From Caprimulgus europaeus (taxonomy: Eukaryota; Chordata; Aves; Caprimulgiformes; Caprimulgidae): a DNA stretch of 64,000 nt. The position numbers were made by a program, and so were the translations under genes. A model generated the notes under the pieces. It saw only the letters and a list, made by a program, of their open reading frames with translations, was not told the DNA's origin and ran no database searches. Location: assembly GCA_907165065.1 (NCBI GenBank), contig OU015523.1, forward strand, positions 13,391,834 to 13,455,833, given 5' to 3'. Position 1 is the first letter of the stretch, and each line of letters begins with the position of its first letter. This document shows positions 51,601-58,700 of this stretch, piece after piece.

Positions 51601-53400
51601 CTGTGTGTCTCTACTGCATGAAAACAGTCTATCCACAATGTGATGTTTAACCAAATAGCAGTTGATGTTTATATTGGTGCAAGCAGTGCAGATAAGAATG
51701 AAGTTTTAACTACTAAATTCACATGCCTGGGTCAATACTTAAATGCCTTTGGCTTCATATTCCTACATTTAAATCCTGTTTTCTTCTGTTTGGCCAGTTT
51801 GACATTATGCTTATACTAGTTGTATTACACTTCCAAGGGGAGTTTTAGAAACCATCAAAACTTTGTTTTATTTAAGTCTTGAAAAAAGAATAGAAAGTCT
51901 AAATCTGAACTGGAAATGTCATTTCCATAACACCCAGAAATGCAATGCATATTAAAAAAAAAAATTCAAAGTAAACAAAAATAATGAAAACAAGCCATCC
52001 ACCAATACAAAAAAATGCAGTAGTATCCAAACACATTCTTCAGTGTAGGAGAACAAGTAATTTGCATGCTTTCATGCCACTTCATGAACAAATAAAAGCT
52101 GTGTATATTAACTATAGTGAGCACAGCATAAGTATGAAGCCTAATTTAAACATAACTCTAAATTACATCCAAATTTTGTAACTACAGCATTGCATCTGCA
52201 GTGTTTATAATCCTAAGGATAATATTAGTAATACAAATATAATATTTTATATGCCTGATTGGCATGTGCATGTAAGCTGGCCATTCTGCAATGCTATCTA
52301 AAATAAATAAAAATTAAAAAATTTGTATTTTCACTTAATGAAGTACAGCAATGCTTGATCCTACAACCTTTACTCGACAGAACTCAGGACGGACATTTCA
52401 CAAAAACTACTGAACAACTCAGAAACAACATAGCTAGTTCCAAAGTTCATTAGGCTCTGACTTAAGTGAAAGTGATAGTATCCACAGTGGAACATATTTA
52501 TTCCTTCAGCAAATTCCAAAGTCTGAAAGTTTTCGAAATCTTACCAAACCATGGCTCAACTTAACATTGCTCAAAATCGATATACCCAAAATAATTACAC
52601 TCAAACAAACAAATACCAACCCACACGGAAGATGATAAAAGCAAGCCCTGGAACATATTTAACAAAAGTGCTCTGAAAACATAAAAATAACACTATCCAC
52701 TATGAAACAAATAAAAAGAGGCTTTTAATACTTCACTGGCTCCAGTTCAGATCATACTGTTTAAAGTCACACAAGTTCCTCTGAAGTCAACAGATCAGGC
52801 TCTAAAGTCCTCCTGGGCTCTAAAATTCCACAGGAGACAGAAGACACAAAACACTTTCCATCACAAGACAGGACTAGTTTCATCAGAGAATCGCAGGGGT
52901 TGGAAAAGGACCTCAGGAGATCATCCAGTCCAACCCTGCTGCTAAAGCAGGTTCCCTACAGCAGGTTGCACAGGAAAGTGTCCAGGCGGGTTTTGAACAT
53001 CTCCAGAGATGGAGACTCCACAGCCTCTCTGGGCAGCCTGTCCCAGTGCTCTGGCACCCTCACAGTAAAGAAGTTTTTCCTTAAGTTTGTCTGGAACTTC
53101 TGGTGTTCCAGTTTTTGCCCATTGCCCCTTGTCTTGTCACCGGGCACCACCGAAAAGAGCCCGGCCCCATCCATTTGGCCCCCACACCTCAGATATTTAC
53201 AGACATTGATCAGATCATTCTTATCCTGTACTTTGTTACCTGGACTTTTCCTCAGATGCCGGTTTGTAGGTCCAGCTAGTGATCTGAGCAGCTATGTAGT
53301 GCTCCCTGACCTTCACAGCTCCCACCACGTGCTTCTCCAAGTCTGGCCACCATGAACCAAGTAGGAGCAAGAGAAAGAGACGCATGCACTGGAGTGTCAT
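21428..53400 (-). CDS. F5: F5, coagulation factor V (25 exons, 1939 aa)
   Basis: Secreted procofactor; once cleaved by thrombin it becomes factor Va, the membrane-bound partner of factor Xa in prothrombinase. Twenty-five exons total 5820 nt and close in phase. Human has 25 exons and 2224 residues. Layout: signal peptide 1-28, A1 about 29-331, A2 about 345-684, acidic a2 686-741, B 742-1283, A3 1284-1610, C1 1611-1766, C2 1767-1939. Thrombin sites are kept at Arg741 (YSIR|SS), Arg1152 (LLSPR|SK) and Arg1283 (HYLR|SK). The A-domain disulfide pairs and the C1 and C2 cysteine pairs are present. Oddities: no Arg at the three human protein C sites, short B domain without nonapeptide repeats, RRKRR in B, four added cysteines in A3, longer C terminus, one GC-AG intron. 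The start was chosen for its ACC-ATG context, signal peptide and colinearity with the human 28-residue leader. Confidence 0.97.
22380..22562 (-). CDS. F5: F5 exon 24 (residues 1817-1877)
   Basis: 183 nt; acceptor TCAATTCTAG|TTGAAC, donor GCAAAG|GTATCA. Encodes [20 protein letters not shown] of C2. Confidence 0.95.
23346..23494 (-). CDS. F5: F5 exon 23 (residues 1767-1816)
   Basis: 149 nt; acceptor TCTGAACAG|GTTGCT, donor GCCAAG|GTAACA. Opens C2 with [20 protein letters not shown]. The membrane spike that is Trp-Trp in human is Trp1793-Phe1794 here. Confidence 0.95.
23653..23797 (-). CDS. F5: F5 exon 22 (residues 1719-1767)
   Basis: 145 nt; acceptor TTTTAAATAG|ATTTTT, donor GTAGCTG|GTAAGA. 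Encodes [20 protein letters not shown] and LLGCEV, which closes C1. Confidence 0.95.
24631..24786 (-). CDS. F5: F5 exon 21 (residues 1667-1718)
   Basis: 156 nt; acceptor CTGTTCCTAG|GTGGAC, donor CACAAAAG|GTCTGT. Encodes [19 protein letters not shown] of C1. Confidence 0.93.
26137..26231 (-). CDS. F5: F5 exon 20 (residues 1635-1666)
   Basis: 95 nt; acceptor TTTCTGTATAG|ACTATT, donor ATCCAG|GTACGG. Encodes [19 protein letters not shown] of C1. A few residues shorter than human before PWIQ. Confidence 0.93.
27299..27370 (-). CDS. F5: F5 exon 19 (residues 1611-1635)
   Basis: 72 nt; acceptor TTCTCTTCAG|AGTGCA, donor CATATAG|GTGAGT. Opens C1 with [19 protein letters not shown]. Too short to show as an open frame; placed by homology and phase. 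Confidence 0.93.
27802..27918 (-). CDS. F5: F5 exon 18 (residues 1572-1611)
   Basis: Acceptor ATTTTTTCAAG|GCTCAT, donor GAGAAAG|GTACTG. Encodes [18 protein letters not shown], the end of A3. 117 nt. Confidence 0.94.
28379..28558 (-). CDS. F5: F5 exon 17 (residues 1512-1572)
   Basis: Acceptor TTTTTTCCAG|CTATTA, donor CTTCCAG|GTGAGT. Encodes the A3 core [20 protein letters not shown], including the HFH motif that binds copper in human factor V. Confidence 0.95.
28803..28889 (+). repeat. Direct repeat copy A (F5 intron 16)
   Basis: About 87 bases beginning taaatgtcagatgggaacat and including catcaggcccaaaagaaagg. It is closely similar to 29978-30062 in the neighbouring intron. The sequence class is not recognised. 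Confidence 0.8.
29556..29763 (-). CDS. F5: F5 exon 16 (residues 1443-1512)
   Basis: Acceptor TTACCTTCTAG|GAGAAA, donor TTCTATG|GTACTT. Encodes [14 protein letters not shown] and [15 protein letters not shown] of A3. Contains added cysteines 1497 and 1507 and an RSRR basic cluster (1492-1495). Confidence 0.94.
29978..30062 (+). repeat. Direct repeat copy B (F5 intron 15)
   Basis: Second copy of the segment at 28803-28889, same orientation, with scattered substitutions. It sits just before a CR1 3' end fragment. The two copies flank F5 exon 16. Confidence 0.8.
30073..30175 (+). mobile_element. CR1 LINE 3' end fragment (F5 intron 15)
   Basis: Carries typical CR1 tail landmarks: ggagatatacaaaacttgac, gacaacctactctgg, ctagatgatctctag and a terminal atgattctgtga. 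Plus orientation, antisense to F5. It ends about 40 bases from the exon 15 donor. Confidence 0.8.
30217..30453 (-). CDS. F5: F5 exon 15 (residues 1364-1442)
   Basis: Acceptor TTTATTTTAG|GTTCAT, donor AATCTG|GTAAGG. Encodes [18 protein letters not shown] and [11 protein letters not shown] of A3. The acceptor's pyrimidine tract is made of a TTTA microsatellite. Confidence 0.94.
30455..30494. repeat. AAAT/AGAT microsatellite at the exon 15 acceptor
   Basis: Tandem aaat and agat tetranucleotides immediately upstream (F5 sense) of exon 15, forming its pyrimidine-rich tract. Confidence 0.9.
31252..31430. repeat. AT-only palindromic minisatellite (F5 intron 14)
   Basis: About 180 bases almost entirely of A and T, built from imperfect repeats of tatattatataaatattata type with many self-complementary stretches. 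Expected to extrude hairpins and to vary in length. Confidence 0.9.
31821..31986 (-). CDS. F5: F5 exon 14 (residues 1308-1363)
   Basis: Acceptor TTCCTTTCAG|TACAAT, donor ATCCTA|GTAGGT, which is phase 0 and matches human VDDVIQ|V. Encodes [20 protein letters not shown] of A3. Contains an added cysteine, Cys1316. Confidence 0.92.
33178..35122 (-). CDS. F5: F5 exon 13, B-domain exon (residues 660-1308)
   Basis: A single 1945-nt exon from acceptor TCAATTGCAG|GTACTT to donor AAGAAAAG|GTTTGG. It holds the end of A2, the acidic a2 segment (686-741, rich in D/E, no Arg before Arg741), the whole B domain and the A3 start. Thrombin-type sites are at Arg741, Arg1152 and Arg1283. Other landmarks: polybasic SRRKRR (898-903), basic region [10 protein letters not shown] (about 1132), Cys-Cys pair (1182-1183), acidic Tyr-rich segment about 1228-1260 before FDDPYMTD, and about 19 N-glycosylation sequons. 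The human exon is about 2.8 kb; its LSPDLSQ-type tandem repeats are absent. Confidence 0.95.
36908..37120 (-). CDS. F5: F5 exon 12 (residues 589-660)
   Basis: Acceptor TTCCTTTTAG|CAATAA, donor AATGTTG|GTAAGT. Encodes [15 protein letters not shown] and [16 protein letters not shown] of A2. 213 nt. Confidence 0.95.
37532..37682 (-). CDS. F5: F5 exon 11 (residues 539-589)
   Basis: Acceptor TGTCTTTCAG|AAAAAG, donor ATGCACA|GTGAGT. Encodes [16 protein letters not shown] and [14 protein letters not shown] of A2. 151 nt. Confidence 0.95.
38467..38678 (-). CDS. F5: F5 exon 10 (residues 468-538)
   Basis: Acceptor TTTCTTCAG|GCAATG, donor GTGCAG|GTAACA. Encodes the A2 disulfide pair (AQCITRLYH...LLICKS) and ends TQKGVQ. 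Human has DRRGIQ here; the Arg506 position, the factor V Leiden residue, is Lys535 (codon AAG at 38476-38478). Confidence 0.95.
39046..39148 (-). CDS. F5: F5 exon 9 (residues 434-468)
   Basis: Acceptor ATCAATATAG|GTTGTA, donor CCCGCAG|GTAAGA. Encodes [18 protein letters not shown]. 103 nt. Confidence 0.95.
40172..40349 (-). CDS. F5: F5 exon 8 (residues 374-433)
   Basis: Acceptor GTTATTTAAG|ACACTA, donor GTCAAA|GTAAGT. Encodes [17 protein letters not shown] and [15 protein letters not shown] of A2. Confidence 0.94.
41600..42060 (+). mobile_element. Old CR1 LINE 3' fragment (F5 intron 7)
   Basis: Broken reverse-transcriptase-tail coding traces (HFWAPQEK..., [10 protein letters not shown]..., LSLFSLAK) and the tail gtcctctccaacctgaatta identify a diverged CR1 copy in plus orientation. 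The reading frame is interrupted. It ends about 40 bases from the exon 7 donor. Confidence 0.8.
42101..42266 (-). CDS. F5: F5 exon 7 (residues 319-374)
   Basis: Acceptor TCTCAATTAG|CTGGAA, donor CTTGACAG|GTAAAA. Covers the end of A1 and the A1-A2 linker. The residue aligned with human Arg306 is Val335; the nearest downstream Arg is Arg339. [10 protein letters not shown] opens A2. Confidence 0.95.
43015..43236 (-). CDS. F5: F5 exon 6 (residues 245-319)
   Basis: Acceptor CTCTTTCAG|ATTTAG. The donor is CTGCAAG|GCAAGG, a GC rather than GT donor; no GT nearby keeps the frame. Joining here gives HLQ-AGMH, matching human HLQAGMQ. Encodes [10 protein letters not shown] and [10 protein letters not shown] of A1. 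Confidence 0.93.
44168..44311 (-). CDS. F5: F5 exon 5 (residues 197-245)
   Basis: Acceptor TCTTCATAG|GAAGCC, donor TTGCCAG|GTACTC. Encodes [13 protein letters not shown] and [12 protein letters not shown]. 144 nt. Confidence 0.95.
45274..45436 (-). mobile_element. Internally deleted LTR (F5 intron 4)
   Basis: Both ends of the LTR family seen at 13109 and 18421 are recognisable. One end is tgaccccagccagcagcc (compare ttgaccccagctggcagc in reverse complement at 18990-19008). The other contains ttatcaacactgttt and ataccagccagacaaac. The roughly 400-base middle is missing. I saw no target duplication. Confidence 0.65.
46784..46996 (-). CDS. F5: F5 exon 4 (residues 126-197)
   Basis: Acceptor TTTCTTTGCAG|GCTCCC, donor AAGGAAG|GTAATT. 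Encodes [10 protein letters not shown] (the calcium-binding loop of A1 in human) and the disulfide pair PCLTYAYY...LLICK. 213 nt. Confidence 0.95.
47946..48010 (+). mobile_element. CR1 LINE 3' tail (F5 intron 3)
   Basis: ggggctggaccagatgtcct followed by ccttccaacctcaaccactc and gattctgtga, the standard CR1 3' end, plus orientation. Confidence 0.8.
48244..48366 (-). CDS. F5: F5 exon 3 (residues 85-126)
   Basis: Acceptor ATAACTACAG|GACTTC, donor GCAGAAG|GTAAAT. Encodes [20 protein letters not shown] and [11 protein letters not shown], the first A1 cupredoxin core. Confidence 0.95.
49729..49820 (-). CDS. F5: F5 exon 2 (residues 54-85)
   Basis: Acceptor TTGGTTTCAG|ATTGGA, donor TTTGCAG|GTAAAC. 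Encodes [18 protein letters not shown] of A1, close to human. 92 nt. Confidence 0.94.
52882..53219 (-). mobile_element. CR1 LINE 3' fragment beside F5 exon 1
   Basis: Reading on the minus strand (sense to F5) it carries the CR1 tail: a broken reverse-transcriptase end ([19 protein letters not shown]), ggttggactggatgatctcc and a terminal gattctctgatg. It is relatively well preserved and starts about 20 bases inside intron 1. Confidence 0.88.
53240..53400 (-). CDS. F5: F5 exon 1 (residues 1-54)
   Basis: Signal peptide ([13 protein letters not shown] core) and the A1 start ([15 protein letters not shown]). Donor AAAGTCCAG|GTAACA, phase 2. A second in-frame ATG lies at 53383-53385; the first has the better context. 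The segment between the hydrophobic core and the cleavage point is unusually charged (DLEKH). Confidence 0.92.
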
Positions 53401-55029
53401 GGTACAGATCCCTGTTGATGCTGCTCTGGAAGACAAGGCAGAAACTGCTGATTTTATTGCTGTTGCTGCTTCTAACTTCCCCTCAGAAATGAAATAATTG
53501 TGATGCAAGAGGGTAACAGCATTTGCTACGCTCAGGTCATTGCTCTTCACCTCCTACCCCCCCCCTTACTGACAGGGATCCAACAGAGATAAAAAACTGT
53601 TTAAAATACCTTTCTTCCCCTCCTCCACACCATCTTCAGTGAGAGAGAAGCACCAAGGAGAAGTAGCTTCAGCCCCACCACAGGCTCTGGTTGGCTCATA
53701 CCAAAAGCAGCAGGATATCAGAGGCTGAAAACAATTACTCAAATTACTTACAATTACTGGATGTTTGACTTGCATGGTTAGGAAGAAGGGGGGCATATTT
53801 TCTGCCTCCCCCAAAACCAGAAACCCAGCACACAGCTGGCACCGATGGAAATTTCCCAGTTGGATGCTACATCTCCTAAGAAATCATTCTCAGTTCGAAA
53901 GCAAAATGCTGAGGGATTAGGTGTGGGGACTCAAAGCGGATGTAGAGCTAAAACTAGCTCAGATCACCATATTCTGCACATTCATAATAAGTCATCAGTA
54001 ACCTTTCTGAACACATTGTCAGCTTCAGTTTGGTTCCCACTGCACTCTCAAGTACCTTAGGTAATGGATAACGAACACACTTCTCTGTGGCAGCTAATAG
54101 GTCAGCCTGAAGACCTGTTCATAGTCAGAATCCTTCTAATCTAGTCTTGATTAGGACCTGTAAACATTTATCTAAAAAGAAATGATTAGGAAAAGACCTT
54201 TTGATAAGCTGATTATCAATGTCAACTACATAACCAAAAATGTTTCCCTGCTTTTGCCAGTGCTGACAAGTTTGTTAAAACAAGATGATGCTGACTGTGT
54301 TTCCCATACACTGGGATTACTGGAAAAAGAAAAAATGCTTATCTACTTTTCTCATAGAGAGAAAATCGTATTTTTTTCAACAATGTTTTGATAATGTTTT
54401 AATGAAAAAGTTACCTAAAACCCCAAATCAAAATAATTCCACTGCAGATAGAAATAAGGACAACATTTCCTCAGACTACTTCAAAAGAAAACCTGATAAA
54501 TTCTAGGTTTGACATATTGTTCAACAGCAGAATGGTCTAACTGGCAGTTTGGTTAATTCTATCCTAACTATATGGTACTATATGGCCTTAGAAGAGATAA
54601 GGAAGATGGCTGGAAAAAAAATTGAAGACTAGTAGCTAAATGCTCCCTACCAAACTCCAGGATAGTTTGGTGCCTAAACCTGAACCAATCGTGATCACTT
54701 GGACAGCATAAGACTACAGACATCATGGAAGTTTCAAGGCTTCAAAATGAATTTAAAGTTAAACAACCTCCTATTGCACCTGCATGGAATTAATCACGTT
54801 TCCATGAGCCACTTTGACACATACATGATGTATGAAATGGATTCAAAACCCAGAATCCAGCAACAATTAAGTTGGACCAGAATGTGTGCACTGATATTAA
54901 AGAGAAAATCTTAGGTAAGCACAGTCCAATAGTATTTCGTTACTAATGAATTATTGTTTTGATTAAAGAACTCATCATAATCCTTAGTGAACTACTTCAA
55001 CAATTTTTAAGTAAAAAGTTATAATAATT
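53401..55029 (-). promoter_or_regulatory. F5: F5 upstream region
   Basis: Sequence 5' of the F5 start codon. It is not CpG-rich, in contrast to SLC19A2, which fits a tissue-restricted (liver-type) gene. A strong acceptor-like motif, TTGTCTTCCAG at 53426-53436, sits 26 bases before the ATG and could mark an untranslated upstream exon. No TATA box could be assigned with confidence. Confidence 0.4.
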
Positions 55030-55706
55030 AGTGGCTGGAGAGCTGCCTGGCAAAAAAGGACCTGGGGGTGTTGGTCGACCGCCAGCTGAATATGAGCCAG
55101 CAGTGTGCCCAGGTGGCCAAGAAGGCCAATGGCATTCTGGCTTGTATCAGAAACGGTGTGGCCAGCAGGACCAGGGAAGTCATCCTTCCCCTGTACTCAG
55201 CTTTGGTGAGGCTGCACCTTGAATACTGTGTCCAGTTTTGGGCCCCTCATTCCAAGAAGGACATTGAGGCACTGGAGCATGTCCAGAGAAGGGCAATGAA
55301 GCTGGTGAAAGGGCTGGAGCACAAGTCTTATGAAGAATGGCTGAGGGAATGGGGTTGTTTAGCCTGGAGAAAAGGGAGCTGACCTTATCACTGTCTACAA
55401 CTACCTGAAAGGAGGGTGTAGCGAGGTGGGTGTTTGTCTCTTCTCCCAACTAGCGATAGAACAAGAGGAAATGGCCTCAAGTTGTTCCAGGGGAGGTTCA
55501 GATTTGGTATCAGGAAAAAAATGTCTTAACTGAAAGAGTTCTCAGGCATTGGAATGGGCTGCCCCGGGAAGTGGTTGAGTCACCATCCCTGGAGGTGTTG
55601 AAAAGATGGGTAGATGGGGTGCTCAGAGATATGGTTTAGTAGTGGACAGGTACGGTTGGACTGGAAGATCTCAAAGGTCTTTTCCAACCAAATGATTTTA
55701 TGATTT
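55030..55706 (+). mobile_element. CR1 LINE 3' part with degraded reverse-transcriptase end
   Basis: The longest CR1 copy in the window. Conserved traces include [37 protein letters not shown] and [20 protein letters not shown]. It is followed by the 3' region (ctggaagatctcaaaggtct) and a tgattttatgatt tail. Frames are shifted and stopped, so it is a dead, 5'-truncated copy. Confidence 0.92.
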
Positions 55707-58700
55707 GTCTCATTTCTACTCTGGTCTCAGTCTTATCTCTGGCTCAGGGTCTATTTCAATGTTGGTGCTTTAAGAGTTTGATAGTTGGTGTGAAAATGCC
55801 TATAATTTAGATTTTATGAAAAAAAAAACATGAGGGCAGTTGGACAATTCCTTCCTTTGATCCAGAACTGATGGGAAACAGCTGGTGCTGAAGTGCCTGG
55901 CACATTCTGTTAAAACCTAAGCCATCTTCACTTTTCAATTAGCTTGTCTCATCTCCAGGTCTTCAACATTCATACAGAAGCACATAGAAAATATTATGCA
56001 TCTCTATCAGATTAGAAACTGATTCATGTTTGAGTCCAATCTCTACTCTCTTTAAGCTATTGCATCACATTGTCTCCTCTAGGTTTTAGGAAGTTTCAGT
56101 GTTCTGAAAATCATTACTAATAATTCAAAGATCTTGTTCCCTTCTATCTGACCATCAATTTCCAGTATCTGCAATTATATCCTGTCTGACATGGTGAAAA
56201 TCTGATACATACACATTATTTTTTTCAGTTAGCATTGGTTGCCTGCAAGCTATTACTATTAGTCACATGACAAGCAACTACAGAGCACGTTCTTCAGGCT
56301 GAAGTCTTCCAAGGCAATGCAACTTTACTGTCTATTCATGTACTTAGCCATAATCTTAGCTTTCTCTACTTCACAACACCGCACATGCTGCAAACTTCAT
56401 ATTTTATCCTCACTGCTTTACCCACATGTTCAAATGTAATGTACATTTGGTCACCAGCAACATCAAAAGATCTGTGGGCAACAGACACACATGGAGTAGC
56501 TCAGGTCTAGTCCATACTGGCAAACAATCTCTGCAGCACAATGAACAATGTTATTCCCCAAAAAAAGCAGTATCTTTGGGATGTACTGATACTGAAATGC
56601 AAAATGAAAACAAAACATGGAAAGAGAAGCATAACCAATACTTCTTAACGCTGAAAGCATGTCTGCATCTTCTAACTGGTGAAGATTACTCATCTGTAAT
56701 TATGGATCTGATTCTTGTATGCTACATGGGAAAACATGCTAATGAAGTACACTTACAGTACTGCTCTAAGGCTGACCTTTAAAACTACCTGGCATTGCCA
56801 GTTTTTTACCCAAATAGCCTAGGCTGAGTCTGAGAATTAAGAACAGGTGACTCGTTAAAAGAGCTGTAAGGTGGTAATTTGCAGCTTTCTGTGAATTTTA
56901 GGTTAGGACCCACAACACCATTGGTTCTGCTCCCTCCAGACACTATCCCAAATGCTAGTAGGCAGTCATATCTGTATGGCTGCCACGAGTTTTAACAATT
57001 GTATTATAGTGACTGAGAGGGTGCTAGTATAGAGAAGAAAGAATTGTAAAACAGTTACTGAATTGGTTGCTAATAATGCCCTAACATACATAAATCTCTC
57101 AAACACAAAAATCAATGCACAATGGTCCTGCAAGCATACTTTGTTCAGTGTAGGGTGAAAGGATTTAATGGGCAAACAAGGAGTTAATTATTGATCAGCA
57201 GTGAACACATGGTTCTGAATGTAGGTAAAAGACAGAAGGGACACTTACCAAATCTGCCAGGCACAACTCAGAACAGATGCCATAAGATAAATATCTTCTC
57301 TTCTGGAAGAAGGCATTCAAGCCAAGAAAGGTTAATCCGTGAAATGACTCATTTTAAAAATTTAAAGTAGGTGTACTATGTGAACATCCACATGAGCAGG
57401 CAAAAAGAAAAGATGGCAGAGAAACTTAAACTTCCAGACAACTTGTCCAAAAGGAATACATATATGCACTTTGTATTTGATGGCAGCTCAAATAAGAATC
57501 CATTTGTATGTAACTTGTGTGGTCATACACACTACATGGCATTAAGAATGTAGAACAGCATTTCAGACTGGTCTGGTGCTAAAGGCTCGAGAAGATACAT
57601 AGTAATGTTGATTTAAAGCTCAATACGTTAACTTTCCTAAACCTGTATTTTTCCTTAGCAGAAAAGCAAGTGCCCTTGATTAGAACTGGGTGTTTCTCCA
57701 GCCAATGTCTTTGTCAAAACCAATGATTTAGCAGGACCCAAAAATATTTGCACAGAAATGCTGAATACAATAAACAGTTTCAGAGAAAAAGAAATATGTG
57801 AATTTTCTAAATATTGTGAAATGTAATTTCAGTGCTTTAACAAATTTGTCTAAAACCATTGGCTTTTGGTCTAAAAAACTTTAAGGAACAAAAAGAAAGG
57901 AGAGCTTCCTCTCTGCAAAAACTACATTAATAATGTCTGACTCAAAACTTTGGACTGATCCAAAAGAAGCCTTTTTTTTTTTTTTTTTTCCCTTCCCCTC
58001 TGTGTGCTTAACTTTTGCCAGAAAAACTGTTTGACTCCACGTACAATTTTGCTCCTACTCTAAACCATGTTTGTGTTCTCTGTGTTCCACTTTGTCTTCT
58101 GTACCAAGAGATTTCTTTATTTGCCCAGGCTTACAACTGATATGCTAAACTGAACCAACTGCCCTCATGCTGTCAGTCTAGCAACGCACTCAACTTGGCT
58201 TGCCTTCTGCAGAGAATAAAAGTAGTGAGAACACCAGTGCCCAAAATATGATGTTAATATACTAGGTGGTATAGGATTGCAAGAGCTAATTCTTTAACAC
58301 TACTTCCATCTTTCATTATTTACAGTTTAGATTTTGATTAGACTTTTAAAAAACTTAATACAGAAATGTAGTTTCCAGGTACTGCTGGGAAGTTACACTA
58401 TTGATTTTTTTTCCTTCTGTTTATTTTTTATTGGAAGTAATTATTTTTTGTATTTTCAAAGTATTTCATGTAAACTGAGGACTAGGTACCTTAGGATTGA
58501 CAATAGAGCTTATGATGGTTGTTATTTTAAATCTCTAAGATTATTCCCTTTGCATCATAATTCATTCCCTGTGGTAAAACTGTAATGTTGGTGCAGATTC
58601 AGTGGAATCAAAATTTTGCCCACATCTTCACTGCATGCAGCACCTGTAAACAAGAATGTACTCAAAGATCAAGAGATAGAGATCTAGAGGGAAGTAAAGA

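Noticed and set aside
52956..53174. 72-residue minus-strand frame next to F5 exon 1
   Set aside because: It is the CR1 tail coding trace in intron 1, not an F5 exon; the exon 1 donor lies upstream of it.
55068..55382. 104-residue protein resembling a reverse-transcriptase C terminus
   Set aside because: Not a host gene; it is the degraded 3' coding end of a truncated CR1 LINE.
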